A stretch of DNA of 64,000 bases from Leptospira sp. Its GTDB lineage: Bacteria > Spirochaetota > Leptospiria > Leptospirales > Leptospiraceae. Made by a program: the position numbers and the translations under genes. The stretch lies in contig PEQN01000016.1 in NCBI GenBank assembly GCA_002786225.1, forward strand, positions 1 to 64,000. Direction: 5' to 3'. This document shows positions 10,169 through 20,749 of the stretch, piece after piece (position 1 is the stretch's first letter; each line of letters begins with the position of its first letter). The notes below the pieces were generated by a model, which was given only the letters and a program-made list of their open reading frames with translations, did not search any database and was not told the DNA's origin.

Positions 10169-10750
10169 TTAGAGAGAAGATCTTTTCTTGCCATCATATT
10201 CCAGCTCCATTATAGATCCTGTTATACGTGACTCATCTACTTCTTCAAAAACTTCTCCGTCAACATGAAACATGATTTTAACTGAATCCATAAATGAATG
10301 GATAATTTTTAAACCTTTTCCAACATTCTTATGACCAACTCGAACTCCTTTGAAAGGAAGAAAACCTGGTTTGTCGGACTGGTATCTTTTAATATTTTCC
10401 AAATAACCTTCCATGCTATTCGGTTCGTGTGACTCAAGCTTGGGATTTGATCGAAATCCAGAGCCATAGTCCAAAATGTACAAGGTAATTTTTAAATCGC
10501 TAATCATCCATCGACAAATTATTGTTTCTTCCGAATGATTTACAACATTTGCAGAGATGGAATTTGTTAAAGCTTCGTCTGAAGCTAATTCAATTTGAAG
10601 GATATCATCATCTGAGAAAAGATTTTTCTTTAAAGATTCTTTCAAAGCCTTTCGAAAGACTTTTATACAGGACATGTCCGGAGGAAGGAACATAGCATAA
10701 GAACCAGGAGTAGGTTCCAGAAGCAAGGGATAAGGTGTATTGCCGTCCAT
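10169..10750 (-). CDS. GHKL ATP-binding protein, anti-sigma factor/serine kinase type
   Basis: About 193 residues, of the HATPase_c_2 (RsbW/SpoIIAB-like) type. The N box reads LQIELASDEALTNSI (E-x-x-x-N equivalent EALTN) and the G1 region reads YILDYGSGF. A late segment, GVRVGHKNVGKGLKIIHSFMDSV, corresponds to the G2 lid. These proteins bind ATP and phosphorylate anti-anti-sigma partners or sequester sigma factors; no STAS partner is encoded next to it. The frame continues three codons upstream to a TTG at 10759, but the ATG at 10750 is preferred. No clear Shine-Dalgarno sequence precedes either. Confidence 0.75.
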   Translation of the reverse strand: MDGNTPYPLLLEPTPGSYAMFLPPDMSCIKVFRKALKESLKKNLFSDDDILQIELASDEALTNSISANVVNHSEETIICRWMISDLKITLYILDYGSGFRSNPKLESHEPNSMEGYLENIKRYQSDKPGFLPFKGVRVGHKNVGKGLKIIHSFMDSVKIMFHVDGEVFEEVDESRITGSIMELEYDGKKRSSL

Positions 10751-10889
10751 AGTATTCAATATGCCTGTATATTACTTATATGATGGATATTTTCAAGATT
10801 ATCAAGCTGGTTTTTATTTTTTTAAAATTTTTTATCTAAAAGTGGTTTTCCTTTAGAAAAAATGATTATGTCTCTATGGAAAAATAGAT

Positions 10890-12053
10890 TTAAACTTCTA
10901 GATTCATTCTTAAATTTTCAATGTTTTTCAAGAAATTGGCTCTTTCACCAGGTAGATCCGATTTTCCTTCCAACTCTAAACCTAAAAGTATGCTATCTTC
11001 GTCTTTTTTATGGGCAACCCAACGTATTTTACCAATCACAGTGAAGGGAGTTTGGAGCTTAAAAATGATATCAAAGATAAAGAATTTCTGTTTAGGTAAA
11101 ATTTTTATTAGATTCGGCTCATCAATTTTTACTTGAAGTCCTGATGCTGAAATATCAATAACTGGAAATTTGCCAGCAACTTGCATAGTATTCGATTCTA
11201 AAATTCTTAATACCATTTCCTTGCTTAACTTCTTGAGATATTCTATATTATCTTCGTTTAAATGACTTTCCCTATTCTGGATGTGTATATAACCAATTGG
11301 CAGAAGATCATCTTCTTTGCTTCCATATAAAACAGGGAGTATACATTCCGAAATTATTCTTTCTTCTCTATATCGCTTCTTCTCGATTTCAATATCATCA
11401 TCAATTTCTTGTCCGAATTTCAAATATTCAGAGCTTCCAGGAACATATGATTCAGTATTCTGTGTTTCGGAGATAAAGAATATTTTCCTTGTTCGCTTAA
11501 CAAGCATAAACTTTCTCAGAAGGTCAGATTTAAAAATATCTATTTTTGAATATTCGAATCTTTTTGGATCAAGTTTAGATCTGAATTCATCGAAGGCAAC
11601 TTTTACTAAAGTCGGAACTTGAAACATGTTGGCATCAATAACAGTTTTGACAGTCACGATATTATTAATATAAACATTCCCTTTGCATGGAACTCTATCA
11701 CTTTCCCTATTTTTTTTTGAGATTCCTAGGTTTTCTACATTTAAGATGAGTTTATTTTCATCTTGAACTTTAAGAACTGTGCAATCTAGTTCAATATATT
11801 TTGCAAGGATAGAAAAAAGTGTAATTCTAGCTCCTTGCTCGAGAACGAGCCCAGAATCATTTCGTACGGCAATTTGAGATCCATCTTCTTTGATTTTGAG
11901 AATGGTAAATTTCTGATTGAACGGGAAGACTCGCAGAGTTAATTCCTTTTGTAAAAGATACTTCGAAAGTACATGGTATTTTTGAGCAGATTCTTTTACT
12001 GAGTCAAGGATTCTGTCTTCGTGAGGTTTAAATTCCATTACCACGAAGATCAT
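10890..12053 (-). CDS. DUF1577/PilZ-domain protein, copy 1
   Basis: A 387-residue soluble protein of a family I know from Leptospira. The N-terminal half contains a beta-rich YcgR-like region ending in the motif DRVPCKGNVYI; a middle segment has the conserved DEFRSKLDPKRFEYSKIDIF. The C-terminal 110 residues look like a PilZ domain, with D-I-S-A-S-G matching the D/N-x-S-x-x-G motif. The companion RxxxR motif is not evident, so c-di-GMP binding is uncertain. It is clearly paralogous to the protein at 13512-14669. A role in motility or surface regulation is likely by family but not shown. Confidence 0.75.
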   Translation of the reverse strand: MIFVVMEFKPHEDRILDSVKESAQKYHVLSKYLLQKELTLRVFPFNQKFTILKIKEDGSQIAVRNDSGLVLEQGARITLFSILAKYIELDCTVLKVQDENKLILNVENLGISKKNRESDRVPCKGNVYINNIVTVKTVIDANMFQVPTLVKVAFDEFRSKLDPKRFEYSKIDIFKSDLLRKFMLVKRTRKIFFISETQNTESYVPGSSEYLKFGQEIDDDIEIEKKRYREERIISECILPVLYGSKEDDLLPIGYIHIQNRESHLNEDNIEYLKKLSKEMVLRILESNTMQVAGKFPVIDISASGLQVKIDEPNLIKILPKQKFFIFDIIFKLQTPFTVIGKIRWVAHKKDEDSILLGLELEGKSDLPGERANFLKNIENLRMNLEV

Positions 12054-12146
12054 TATAAATTCAATAATTCAAAGTAAAGAAAAAATTTCTTACTGAAATA
12101 AATTATTGATTTAAGTTCAAAGTGTTATGTCTTATGAAATTTAATT

Positions 12147-12602
12147 TTATGCTAAGATCGGTTCAATTGTTACGTCAGATGAGATTGAGTTGCCAATGAA
12201 ACAATTTCTATGAGCAGATTCATGGAGTTTGTTCAATGTGTCCATGTTTATACTTGTTCCTGTTTCAAATTGTACTTTTGGTCTTAGGATAATTTTAGTT
12301 ATTTCTAGTCTACCGGATGCACCCTTGTCTAGAACTGCGGTCGGATTGTCCTCATAATTTACAACTTGAAGCTTCTTTTTGGCTGCTATGGCTAAAAAAG
12401 TCAGCATATGGCAGGAAGCAAGGGATGCTGCCATTAATTCTTCTGGATTTGCGTGGCTATCATTCCCTAAAAATTCTTTAGTTGCGGAGCTAGTGATAGC
12501 TTGCCCTCCGTTAAATTGAATATTATGAGTTCTATCATATTTTTCATATTCAAATATTGAATTATTATTATTCCAATTTAATTGAATCTTATGTTCTGAC
12601 AT
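12147..12602 (-). CDS. OsmC/Ohr family peroxidase
   Basis: 151 residues with the OsmC fold. The two redox cysteines are in ASLASCHMLTF and AHRNCFIGNS, separated by about 65 residues as in the family. The HANPEELMAASLASC block is the usual signature preceding the first cysteine. Members reduce organic and fatty-acid hydroperoxides using lipoylated or thiol reductants in the cytoplasm. The gene lies 23 bases downstream of the pirin gene and probably shares its transcript, a pairing consistent with oxidative-stress functions. Confidence 0.9.
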   Translation of the reverse strand: MSEHKIQLNWNNNNSIFEYEKYDRTHNIQFNGGQAITSSATKEFLGNDSHANPEELMAASLASCHMLTFLAIAAKKKLQVVNYEDNPTAVLDKGASGRLEITKIILRPKVQFETGTSINMDTLNKLHESAHRNCFIGNSISSDVTIEPILA

Positions 12603-12625
12603 TTTATGCTCCTTGTGCTACTATT

Positions 12626-13498
12626 CTATTTAGGTAGAGGAATTCTATCTGTTTCATTTGGTACTTTGGGAAATCTATCTTCATTCCAACGAATTTTAGC
12701 TTCATCAATCTTTTCTTGGCTAGAGGAAACAAAATTCCAATAGAGAATTCGTTTCTCTGGGTGTGGTATACCTCCAAGCACAACTAACCTGGCATCAGGT
12801 GAGTGTTGGAATTCAATTTTTTCTCCGGGTTCAAAAAATGCTAAATCACCCACCTTCAGGACAGTGGATTCATTTGATTCTAAGTCTTTAAGCTCTATTC
12901 TTCCTTTGGAAATATACAAGCCCATTTCGGAGCTTTGCAAACTATCCCAAGCTATTGATGATGCCTTGGTGGCTTTAAAGTCAGCATAAAAAAGAGAGGA
13001 ATATATCTTTACTGGTGATTTTAAACCTAAGAATTCACCAGCGATCAATCGAAACTCATAAGTGTCTGTTATCAATTCAGGGATCTGGCTCTTTTCATAA
13101 TGAAAAAATTCGGGCTCACAATCCTCATATTCTCGTGGTAAGGCAACCCAAGCTTGGATACCTTCAACACGAACTTGTCCAAAATCTTTTCTAGAACGTT
13201 CACTGTGTACGATACCATTGCCTGATGTCATCCAATTTGTTTCTTCTGGAAGAATCATTTGTTCGGTACCTAAACTATCTCTGTGTAAGATAGCTCCTTC
13301 ATAGAGATAGGTTAGTGTTGCTAGACCAATATGAGGATGTGGGCGTACAATAAGTTCTTCGCCTGATTTCATCTCAACTGGACCAAAGTGATCTAAAAAA
13401 ACAAAAGGGCCAGCATGGCGTGCTTCTAGAGATGGTAAGGCTCTTCTTACGTGAAAGTTATCACCTAAGTCTTTTAGGTGGGAATGAATTATTTTCAT
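12626..13498 (-). CDS. Pirin family protein
   Basis: A 290-residue bicupin protein. The metal ligands are visible in the N-terminal cupin: PHPHIGLATL supplies two histidines and GIVHSER supplies the third histidine and the glutamate. The C-terminal cupin is present (FYADFKATKASSIAWDSLQSSEMGLYISKG). Bacterial pirins bind Fe or Ni and some oxidise flavonoids such as quercetin; the native substrate is normally unknown. It is 13 bases downstream of the second DUF1577 gene and 23 bases upstream of the osmC-like gene, suggesting one minus-strand operon. Confidence 0.92.
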   Translation of the reverse strand: MKIIHSHLKDLGDNFHVRRALPSLEARHAGPFVFLDHFGPVEMKSGEELIVRPHPHIGLATLTYLYEGAILHRDSLGTEQMILPEETNWMTSGNGIVHSERSRKDFGQVRVEGIQAWVALPREYEDCEPEFFHYEKSQIPELITDTYEFRLIAGEFLGLKSPVKIYSSLFYADFKATKASSIAWDSLQSSEMGLYISKGRIELKDLESNESTVLKVGDLAFFEPGEKIEFQHSPDARLVVLGGIPHPEKRILYWNFVSSSQEKIDEAKIRWNEDRFPKVPNETDRIPLPK

Positions 13499-13511
13499 AG
13501 AATATACTCAA

Positions 13512-14669
13512 TTAGACGAGTTTATTCTGGGAAAGTAAGTCAATATTTTTCTGAAAGCGAAATCTCTCACCAGAATTATCAGATTGAGCATCTAAACTAA
13601 CGCCAACTTGGATTGATGAATCCGAGATACTACCTATCCAAGATATCTTACCATTTACCGTAAAAGGTGCTTGGGATTTAAAATAGATATCAAAAATAAA
13701 ATTTTTTAGTCTAGGAATCGATTTAGCAAGAATTTCGTCATTGATTAGAATACAAGCACCGTTCTTACTCAAATTCACAATTGGAAATTTTTCTTTAGTT
13801 TCAAGAATATTCGATTCCTTAATTCGAGCTACACATTGTTTGGCGGCTTCTTTAACTCTCAAGATGTCTTCTCGATTTAGTTTTCTGGATTTACTCTGGA
13901 CATGTATATATCCAATTGGGAAGGATTCTTGGAAAACATCTTCATACAAAATAGGAACTATGAGTTCAGAAAGTATTTTGAATTTTTGATATTCCAAAAT
14001 CACAGTCTTAGTTTCATCATCTATATCTTCTATGTAGTTCAAACTATCATCCAGGTTTGATGAATAGCTGGATTCTAGATTGGTGTCTTCAATAAAAAGG
14101 AGCTTTCCTGTTTTCTTTACGATTGAGAACTTGCGATCCAATTTTGGGTCGAAAATATTTATCTTAACATGGTCAAAATTTTCTTTAGATAATTTGGATC
14201 CTATATCATCAAAGGCTACTTTTACCAAAGTTGGAATTTGAAAGAGATTGGAATCAAGAAATGTCTTGGATGCTATAACCTTAGAAACTATTGCAATATC
14301 TGGCTTGCATGGTATCCTGTTATCAACTCGATTTGTCTTTGCAATCGAAATCCATAAGATTTTCAATCGAATCTCAAAACTATTGATCACTTCGACTATG
14401 GAACATTCAATGTGAATTAATTTTGTAAGGATGATATAAAAACTCAATTCTTGATCAACAAAGAATTCATTGGGTTCAGTTGATTTTAAAAGTATGGTTC
14501 CGTCTGATTCTGTTGCATTTTCAATTAAAAATTTGGAGGAGAAGGGAGACTGCTTTAGAGTAAGAGTCTTCTTGAGTAGATATTTATTGATAATATGAAA
14601 GACTTGTTGTTTATTTTTAATAAGATCAACTTCTCTTTTATTTCTTTCTTGAAAATGTATGGAGCTCAT
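13512..14669 (-). CDS. DUF1577/PilZ-domain protein, copy 2
   Basis: 385 residues, paralogous along the whole length to the protein at 10890-12053: shared blocks include QVFHIINKYLLKKTLTLK versus QKYHVLSKYLLQKELTLR, DNRIPCKPDIAI versus DRVPCKGNVYI, and QAPFTVNGKISWIG versus QTPFTVIGKIRWVA. The C-terminal PilZ-like domain keeps N-L-S-K-N-G. The RxxxR half of a c-di-GMP site is not obvious. The two copies flank the pirin and osmC genes, which suggests an old local duplication followed by insertion or retention of the two genes between them. Confidence 0.75.
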   Translation of the reverse strand: MSSIHFQERNKREVDLIKNKQQVFHIINKYLLKKTLTLKQSPFSSKFLIENATESDGTILLKSTEPNEFFVDQELSFYIILTKLIHIECSIVEVINSFEIRLKILWISIAKTNRVDNRIPCKPDIAIVSKVIASKTFLDSNLFQIPTLVKVAFDDIGSKLSKENFDHVKINIFDPKLDRKFSIVKKTGKLLFIEDTNLESSYSSNLDDSLNYIEDIDDETKTVILEYQKFKILSELIVPILYEDVFQESFPIGYIHVQSKSRKLNREDILRVKEAAKQCVARIKESNILETKEKFPIVNLSKNGACILINDEILAKSIPRLKNFIFDIYFKSQAPFTVNGKISWIGSISDSSIQVGVSLDAQSDNSGERFRFQKNIDLLSQNKLV

Positions 14670-14789
14670 GATTTGTTCTCATTAAAAATATTTTCTAACA
14701 ATTTTCATAAAAAGGATTTTTGGTAAATAATTATTCTTTAGGTTTTAAAAATTTTAATGAAAAAATAAGGCAACTTACAAATCGATTTA

Positions 14790-14825
14790 ACAATTGTAAA
14801 AAGTTCAGAATTTTTCAATTCTGAA
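14790..14825 (-). terminator. gltX: Rho-independent terminator of gltX
   Basis: GTTCAGAATT-TTTC-AATTCTGAAC forms a perfect 10-bp stem at 14802-14825 that includes the gltX stop codon. On the minus strand it is followed by a TTTTTACAATTG tract, the layout of an intrinsic terminator. Confidence 0.8.
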
Positions 14826-16347
14826 CTAAAGTATCGATTCGTTTCAAAATCTTGTCTTGCCCTAGCAGTTCAAAGAGTATTGGTAATTCGAGACCATGTA
14901 ACTTTCCTGTTGTGGCAGAGCGAATTGGCATGAAGAGATTCTTCCCTTTTTCCCCAGTCAACTCACCTGCTTTGGTCATAGCATTCTTAAATTCTTCGGA
15001 AGATTTTGCTTTTGTTTCCCTTAGCACAGCTTTGAAGGTCTCTATTACCTTAGCTGCATTGCCATCTTTTACCATAAGTCTTGCTTCTTCGTTCTCAAAT
15101 TCTAGTTTCTCTTGGAAAAATTCTTCAATATAAGCAGGTGCCTGTGATAAACGATCCAAATACACACGAACCGAATCCAAAATAGATCGCAGTGTTTCGT
15201 TATTGGGATCTTTGACAGCATTAGGGATCTTGGGATTGTCTTGGAGGAAGGGCATCAACTCTTGCACTAAGGTACTTATGTCCGCGTCCCGAATGTATTT
15301 ATTCGAAAGCCAATTCAATTTGGATTTAGGATTTAAGTATTCCGCAAGTTCATTGGTTGATAATTTCACGAAATCAACGGATTCCTTTTCTTCCGGTTTC
15401 AGTTTTTTGAAAACATCAAACATGGCAGGTGACTTAGAGCATCTGGCTATATCAAAAATTTTATCCAATTCACCTGGGGCATACTCCTTTCCATCAGCGG
15501 GAGTCCAGCCCAGAAGAGCCATATAGTTTACCATGGTCTCGGATTGATAGCCAAGATCCCTGAAGGCAAGAATAGAGGTTGCCCCTGCTCGTTTGGATAA
15601 TTTTTTTCCATCGGAACCAACAATCTCGGATACATGAGCCCAGACAGGAATGGGAAAACCAAATGCCTCCCCTATAACAACCTGACGGGGTGTATTCGAT
15701 AAATGCCCAACTCCACGGATAACATGAGTGATTTTCATGAGGAAGTCATCAATTACAACAGCATAATTGTAAGAAGGAAAGCCATCTGATTTTACAATAA
15801 TGAAATCACCCATAAGCTTGGTGTCGAATTTTACTTTGCCTTGGATTTCATCTTCTACTATGAGTTCTTTGTGAGGAGTACGAAATCGAATTGTAAAGGG
15901 AACTTTTGCATCTAGCTTCTCTTGGATTTCAGATTCTGATAAGTTAGAATGAAGTCCATCGTAGATATAAGGAATGCCCATAGCCTCCGATTGCTTTTTC
16001 TTAGCTTCCAATTCTTCGGGAGTACAAAAACAACGATAGGCTTTGTTCTCTGCAAGAAGTTGGTCAGTGAATTTTTTATAAATGTCTAAACGTTCCGACT
16101 GAATGTAGGGGCCATAAGATCCTCCCACACCTGGACCTTCATCCCAATTCATACCCAACCATTTCATGGATTCTAGAATAATCTTGAAAGAATCTTCTGT
16201 GGATCTTTCTCTATCTGTATCTTCTACACGAAGAATAAATTCTCCACCTTTAGCTTTCGCATAAAGATAGTTAAATAGTGCTGTTCTTGCTCCACCAACG
16301 TGGAGGAAACCGGTAGGAGATGGGGCGAATCTTGTTCTTACTTGCAT
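14815..16347 (-). CDS. gltX: Glutamate--tRNA ligase
   Basis: A 510-residue class I aminoacyl-tRNA synthetase. The N-terminus reads [25 protein letters not shown], with HVGG as the HIGH motif (residues 16-19), and [10 protein letters not shown] near residue 250 is the KMSKS motif. [10 protein letters not shown] is the usual Cys-containing connective segment. A helical anticodon-binding domain fills the C-terminus. It charges tRNA-Glu, and perhaps tRNA-Gln where an amidotransferase is used. The stop codon lies within the terminator stem. A lipoprotein gene lies six bases upstream. Confidence 0.98.
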   Translation of the reverse strand: MQVRTRFAPSPTGFLHVGGARTALFNYLYAKAKGGEFILRVEDTDRERSTEDSFKIILESMKWLGMNWDEGPGVGGSYGPYIQSERLDIYKKFTDQLLAENKAYRCFCTPEELEAKKKQSEAMGIPYIYDGLHSNLSESEIQEKLDAKVPFTIRFRTPHKELIVEDEIQGKVKFDTKLMGDFIIVKSDGFPSYNYAVVIDDFLMKITHVIRGVGHLSNTPRQVVIGEAFGFPIPVWAHVSEIVGSDGKKLSKRAGATSILAFRDLGYQSETMVNYMALLGWTPADGKEYAPGELDKIFDIARCSKSPAMFDVFKKLKPEEKESVDFVKLSTNELAEYLNPKSKLNWLSNKYIRDADISTLVQELMPFLQDNPKIPNAVKDPNNETLRSILDSVRVYLDRLSQAPAYIEEFFQEKLEFENEEARLMVKDGNAAKVIETFKAVLRETKAKSSEEFKNAMTKAGELTGEKGKNLFMPIRSATTGKLHGLELPILFELLGQDKILKRIDTLVQN

Positions 16348-16353
16348 GTTATT

Positions 16354-17124
16354 TTAAGGTTGAAGAGTTATCTTTCCTGAATTGAAATAAATTTTCCTGT
16401 CTTTCTCTTCAAAGACTAGATTGCTAGGATCGGGATTTTTATCAATCTTTAGTTTCTCAAGTCGATTCAGATCGTAATCATAATTGATAGAAGCTGTTGA
16501 GCTTGTTCCTGATTTAAAATTTGTATAACGATACAAAAAATCAAAGCTCCCTGGTTTGTGATTCCAGAAATAAGATTTTTCTCCTGATTCTTCCTTTTCT
16601 TCCGCAAGCCAGATGCCATCTGTTATAGTTTCCCATTTCTCAAATCGGGAAATATCATTCTTTTCAAAATTTGTTGCAGAATAATTTGCATAGGCAGATG
16701 CTAAAGTATCTCCAAAACCTGATTTGAATTTCAAGTGAGTGTAATTCACAACAAATCCTGTTGGTCCCGGTGCATCTACAAGTTGACCTGCAAAGGTTCT
16801 AGTCTCAATTTTATATTTAAGTGCATCCGCTTTGGGGAATAGTCGCTTTTGGTTTTGCAGAAATTCATCTTTTTGGCTGCTTATCCAGACTTCTGTTCGC
16901 TCAATTTTGGAGTCATTTGGCAGTATTCGTACATTCAAAAACAAACGAAACTTAGACGATGAATCAAAGAGTTGATTGTTGAATTCATCCACAGGAATGC
17001 TTGCATAGATTCCTGTCATTGCTTCGGGATCTACCCAATAACTCGGTAGATTCACAGGGCTTGTGGCACAGTTTATAAAAAAAGTGAAAATCGCTAGAAA
17101 CAGCGTTTTAATTGAGGTTTTCAT
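16354..17124 (-). CDS. Predicted lipoprotein of unknown function
   Basis: 256 residues beginning MKTSIKTLFLAIFTFFINCATSP: a short basic N-terminus, one hydrophobic stretch and a Cys at position 19 that fits a spirochaete lipobox. The mature part is rich in beta-type segments and aromatic residues and has no motif I recognise. It is six bases upstream of gltX and transcribed in the same direction, so it is probably the first gene of a two-gene unit. It faces the divergent topoisomerase genes across a 94-base gap. Confidence 0.7.
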   Translation of the reverse strand: MKTSIKTLFLAIFTFFINCATSPVNLPSYWVDPEAMTGIYASIPVDEFNNQLFDSSSKFRLFLNVRILPNDSKIERTEVWISSQKDEFLQNQKRLFPKADALKYKIETRTFAGQLVDAPGPTGFVVNYTHLKFKSGFGDTLASAYANYSATNFEKNDISRFEKWETITDGIWLAEEKEESGEKSYFWNHKPGSFDFLYRYTNFKSGTSSTASINYDYDLNRLEKLKIDKNPDPSNLVFEEKDRKIYFNSGKITLQP

Positions 17125-17218
17125 TGGTTTCTTGGGTGTAGTCTACAAGGGCATTCCAATCTTGCCAGCGAAAAATCATTGACAAGCAATTTCGCTGTTC
17201 TTTTCTGACCCCAAGGTC

Positions 17219-18610
17219 ATGAAGAACAAAAATTCTAGCACAACAGCTAAGCAAAATTTTCCAAGCATCCCATTTGAAGACCAAGTCAACGACGACCAGA
17301 GAAAATACTCTCGTTATGTGTGCGATTCACGCGCAATTCCTCACGAAATCGATGGATTGAAGCCAGTTCAAAGAAGAATTCTTTGGGCGATGTGGAACTC
17401 CGATGCAAGAAATCGTTACACCAAGACTGTAAAAGTTGCTGGTTTAGCAATGGGTTACCACCCTCATGGTGATGCATCCATACAAGGTGCGCTCTCGCAA
17501 ATGGCTCAGAATTTTACTTTTGCCAATAATATCCCTTTAGTATCCGGTGAAGGAACATTTGGAGATGTGCTTGATCCAAGTGCGATCGCAAGTCCTCGTT
17601 ATACAGAAGTTAAACTATCGGACTTCGTAAAAGATTTAGGCTTCTTTGAATCTCTTCCAGATATTGATTATGTGAAAAATTACGATGAAACAGAAGATGA
17701 GCCCATTCACTTTGTGGGAAAAGTTCCTGTTGTTCTTCTCAATAACATCCAAGGAATTGCAACTGGCTTTCGATGCTTTATTCCTGGACATAAACTTTCT
17801 GATATTGTAAATTCTCAGCTTGCTTATTTAAAAACTGGCAAGGCCAAAAAGATTACACCTTGGTACAAAGATTATAAAGGTGAAATTCGTCTTTATGTAA
17901 ACGACAACGGTTCCCAAATTATGACAACGGGATTTGCCTTCACATGGGAAGGTGATACCTTATATCTCACCGATGCACCTATGAATTGGAATCGTGAAAA
18001 AGTAGTTACTCACCTTGATGATATCATTGAAAGAAAGGACAATTGGTTGAAGGATTATGTCGATTACTCCAGCCAAACTTTCAAGATTGAACTCATCTAC
18101 AAGAAGGGTGAAGAACCTTCCGAAAAAGATATCAAAGAACTTTTCTCTAAGGAAAACAATGAAACTCTTGCCTACAATGTGATCACACATGAAGGTAAGC
18201 TTCGCAATTACCAACCAGAGGAAATCATCAAACGTTTCTGTGATTTCCGAAAGACACATTTGATAAGAAGATTCAAACGTCTTGCTGAACTAGAGAGAGA
18301 AAAAATTGAACGCAACTCAGAACTCATTCGATTCATCAAAGAAAGGTGGAATGAGAAAGTAACGGAAATCAAGTCTAAAAAAGAGTTTGAAGAGAAATTA
18401 CAAAAGGCAAAATTTATATACTTCGAATGGTTAAGCACAATTCCAGTCTATAGAATGACACTAGATGAAGTCCGTAAGTGTGAAGAAGCAATAGTAGAAG
18501 CCAAGACAAAATATACTGAATATATCAATCTTACCAAAGATGATAAAAAATTGACCGAGTTTATGAGTGTTGAACTCGAGGAGCTTAAGACCAAATGGGA
18601 TCCCAAGTAA
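17219..18610 (+). CDS. parC: Type IIA DNA topoisomerase, A subunit (compact, divergent)
   Basis: 463 residues, only the breakage-reunion core. Motifs: [16 protein letters not shown] (about 43-58), [21 protein letters not shown] (79-99), and SPRYTEVKL with catalytic Tyr128. A GIATGF segment follows, then a tower region and a coiled coil that ends the protein. The C-terminal beta-pinwheel of ordinary GyrA/ParC is absent, so the enzyme should not wrap DNA like gyrase and is likely a relaxing or decatenating enzyme. Positions equivalent to E. coli GyrA Ser83 and Asp87 are Ala86 and Gly90. The B-subunit gene overlaps its 3' end by 16 bases. The gene symbol is by analogy only. Confidence 0.85.
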   Translation: MKNKNSSTTAKQNFPSIPFEDQVNDDQRKYSRYVCDSRAIPHEIDGLKPVQRRILWAMWNSDARNRYTKTVKVAGLAMGYHPHGDASIQGALSQMAQNFTFANNIPLVSGEGTFGDVLDPSAIASPRYTEVKLSDFVKDLGFFESLPDIDYVKNYDETEDEPIHFVGKVPVVLLNNIQGIATGFRCFIPGHKLSDIVNSQLAYLKTGKAKKITPWYKDYKGEIRLYVNDNGSQIMTTGFAFTWEGDTLYLTDAPMNWNREKVVTHLDDIIERKDNWLKDYVDYSSQTFKIELIYKKGEEPSEKDIKELFSKENNETLAYNVITHEGKLRNYQPEEIIKRFCDFRKTHLIRRFKRLAELEREKIERNSELIRFIKERWNEKVTEIKSKKEFEEKLQKAKFIYFEWLSTIPVYRMTLDEVRKCEEAIVEAKTKYTEYINLTKDDKKLTEFMSVELEELKTKWDPK

Positions 18611-20736
18611 AGAAGCCTGGCGGTAGTGCCAGCAATAATGGTGAAAGAAACTTTAAGAAATTATCCAATGTAGAACACGTTCGTATGAGAACGGGAATGT
18701 GGCTTGGGCAGAATTCGCTTTCCAACTTCCAACAGCATTTCTTTCGTAAGAACAAAGAAGGGATTTATGAAATTTTTCATGAAGAAATTGAAGATATCCC
18801 AGCGAAAATTAAATGTCTAGATGAAGCTTGCATGAATGCGGTGGATGAGTATAGAAAGAATCAAAATGATAAAAGTATCCCTGAAAAGGACAGGATGAAT
18901 AAACTCATAGTAGCACTTTCTGGAGATCGCAAGCGAGTTACAATTACAGATAATGGAAGAGGAATTCCCGCGGCTAACGCAGAAGGAGTTTATCTTCATT
19001 TGATGTATGGAGAGAACTTTGATGATAAAGTGAAAGAAGACCATGTAGCTGGGCAAAATGGTGTGGGTATTTCTCTTGTTCGTATGGTTTCTAATTTTTT
19101 CCGAGTGAAGACTATCAATAAAGGTGTGATGTATAAAAAGCAGTTCACACTGACCGAAGAAATTAAGAAAACAATCAGATCCTTTAAATTTTCTAAAGAA
19201 GAAATAGAAAAAATCTATCTATACTTTGATGAGCATGGCAAATTGGAAGGCTGTGATTTATTAAAAGCCGACCATCTTTCTAAACTAACACCTTTAATGC
19301 AGAAGTCGAATTTAGTTGAGACAATTCAAAAGACCAAGCCAGAAGAGCATGGAACAACCGTTGAATTTGAGTTAGATCCACAATATTTTAACAATTTGGA
19401 CAGTAGCTTTAATACAGACCTGCTTAGACAGTATTTGCAAGATATAGCTATGACCAATCCAGGTTTAGAAGTTCAATTCCATACCAAACAAACCAAAGAA
19501 AAATTCAAATTTAAGAAAGGCTTGGATGAAATTTTCACCCAATCGGATCAAATTTATTATAAAATGGATTATACTGACAAAGCGGCAGCTTCCCAAATTA
19601 ATTTAGAGAACTTTGTCGTAGTAGGTCAGAATAAAACCTTAACTTGGGTTAACTCTATCTATGCACCGCTAGGTGGATCGGCTATTGAATATCTTGAGAA
19701 TAGAATCTGTGATGAAGTTCGTAAGAAGGCAACCATACTTTCCCTTGAGAAAAAGTTGAAGACGCAGTGTACTCGAAATGACGTTCGAAATTGCTTTCAT
19801 ATGTATGTGAATCTGAGAATCCTGAACCCAAGATTTAAGTCTCAGGACAAATCGTACTTAATCAATGATCTCAATGAGGACATGAGAAATGCGGTAGATA
19901 AACATTTAGATAAAATGCTGAAGAAAACGGGTCTTATCGATGAGATCAAGATGCAGATGGAAAAGCGGACGCAAATGAAGGCTCTTGAAGATGCTCAAAA
20001 AGGACTTCGCAAGGCATCCAAAAATAATATTCCTAAGCTCATTCAACCCACTGGCAAACCATCCGATTCTGGAAGAGTTCTCTTTGTTGCTGAGGGAGAC
20101 TCAGCGATTGCGGGATTAAGACCTGCAAGAGACCCTAAAATCCATGGTTTATTCCCTCTGAGAGGCAAGCCAATGAATTGTAAGGGTCTTTCCCTAGCTA
20201 AGGCCATGGCGAATGAGGAATTGAAGAATATAGTAGCTATCCTTGGCTTGCCCTTAGATGAAAAAGTTAAATCCATAGAGCAACTCAATTATGAAAAAAT
20301 CAGTATTATTACAGATGCGGATTTTGATGGATATGCCATTCGTTCTCTCATGCTATCTTTCTTCTATGAATACTGGCCGGAGCTCTATGATCTTGGATTG
20401 ATTCATATTTCTAGTGCGCCCTTATTCGAAGTCGATGTCAAAGGTAAGGATGGCAAGAAGGAAACTATTTTCTGCATTGATGATGGTGATTATGATGCAC
20501 TCATTGCTAGACTCAAGAAAGAAGGTGGGGAAATTACACGAAAGAAGCGTAACAAGGGATTAGGAGAGACAGGACTTGCTGCTATGAAATTCGCAGTAAA
20601 CGAGTGTATGACGAAAGTGACTGTCTCTTCGAAGAAGTCAGCCAAGCATATCCAAGATCTTTGGTTTCATAAAGATCTAGCTGACAAAAGAAGAGAAGCT
20701 ATCTCTGAATATTCCATGAGTGTGATTGAAGACTAG
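18595..20736 (+). CDS. parE: Type IIA DNA topoisomerase, B subunit (divergent)
   Basis: 713 residues. The GHKL ATPase has [13 protein letters not shown] (E-x3-N-x2-D), ITDNGRGIP and [12 protein letters not shown]. The Toprim domain has [16 protein letters not shown] and [11 protein letters not shown], then the FPLRGKPMN segment. The start region [13 protein letters not shown] differs from the usual bacterial RKRPGMYIG and resembles the layout of phage T4 and eukaryotic type II enzymes. The [12 protein letters not shown] segment supports this. It starts inside the A-subunit gene with GAGGAG upstream, so translation is probably coupled. It needs ATP and Mg2+ to pass one duplex through another. 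Confidence 0.87.
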   Translation: MGSQVKKPGGSASNNGERNFKKLSNVEHVRMRTGMWLGQNSLSNFQQHFFRKNKEGIYEIFHEEIEDIPAKIKCLDEACMNAVDEYRKNQNDKSIPEKDRMNKLIVALSGDRKRVTITDNGRGIPAANAEGVYLHLMYGENFDDKVKEDHVAGQNGVGISLVRMVSNFFRVKTINKGVMYKKQFTLTEEIKKTIRSFKFSKEEIEKIYLYFDEHGKLEGCDLLKADHLSKLTPLMQKSNLVETIQKTKPEEHGTTVEFELDPQYFNNLDSSFNTDLLRQYLQDIAMTNPGLEVQFHTKQTKEKFKFKKGLDEIFTQSDQIYYKMDYTDKAAASQINLENFVVVGQNKTLTWVNSIYAPLGGSAIEYLENRICDEVRKKATILSLEKKLKTQCTRNDVRNCFHMYVNLRILNPRFKSQDKSYLINDLNEDMRNAVDKHLDKMLKKTGLIDEIKMQMEKRTQMKALEDAQKGLRKASKNNIPKLIQPTGKPSDSGRVLFVAEGDSAIAGLRPARDPKIHGLFPLRGKPMNCKGLSLAKAMANEELKNIVAILGLPLDEKVKSIEQLNYEKISIITDADFDGYAIRSLMLSFFYEYWPELYDLGLIHISSAPLFEVDVKGKDGKKETIFCIDDGDYDALIARLKKEGGEITRKKRNKGLGETGLAAMKFAVNECMTKVTVSSKKSAKHIQDLWFHKDLADKRREAISEYSMSVIED

Positions 20737-20749
20737 ATTTTAAAAAAAA

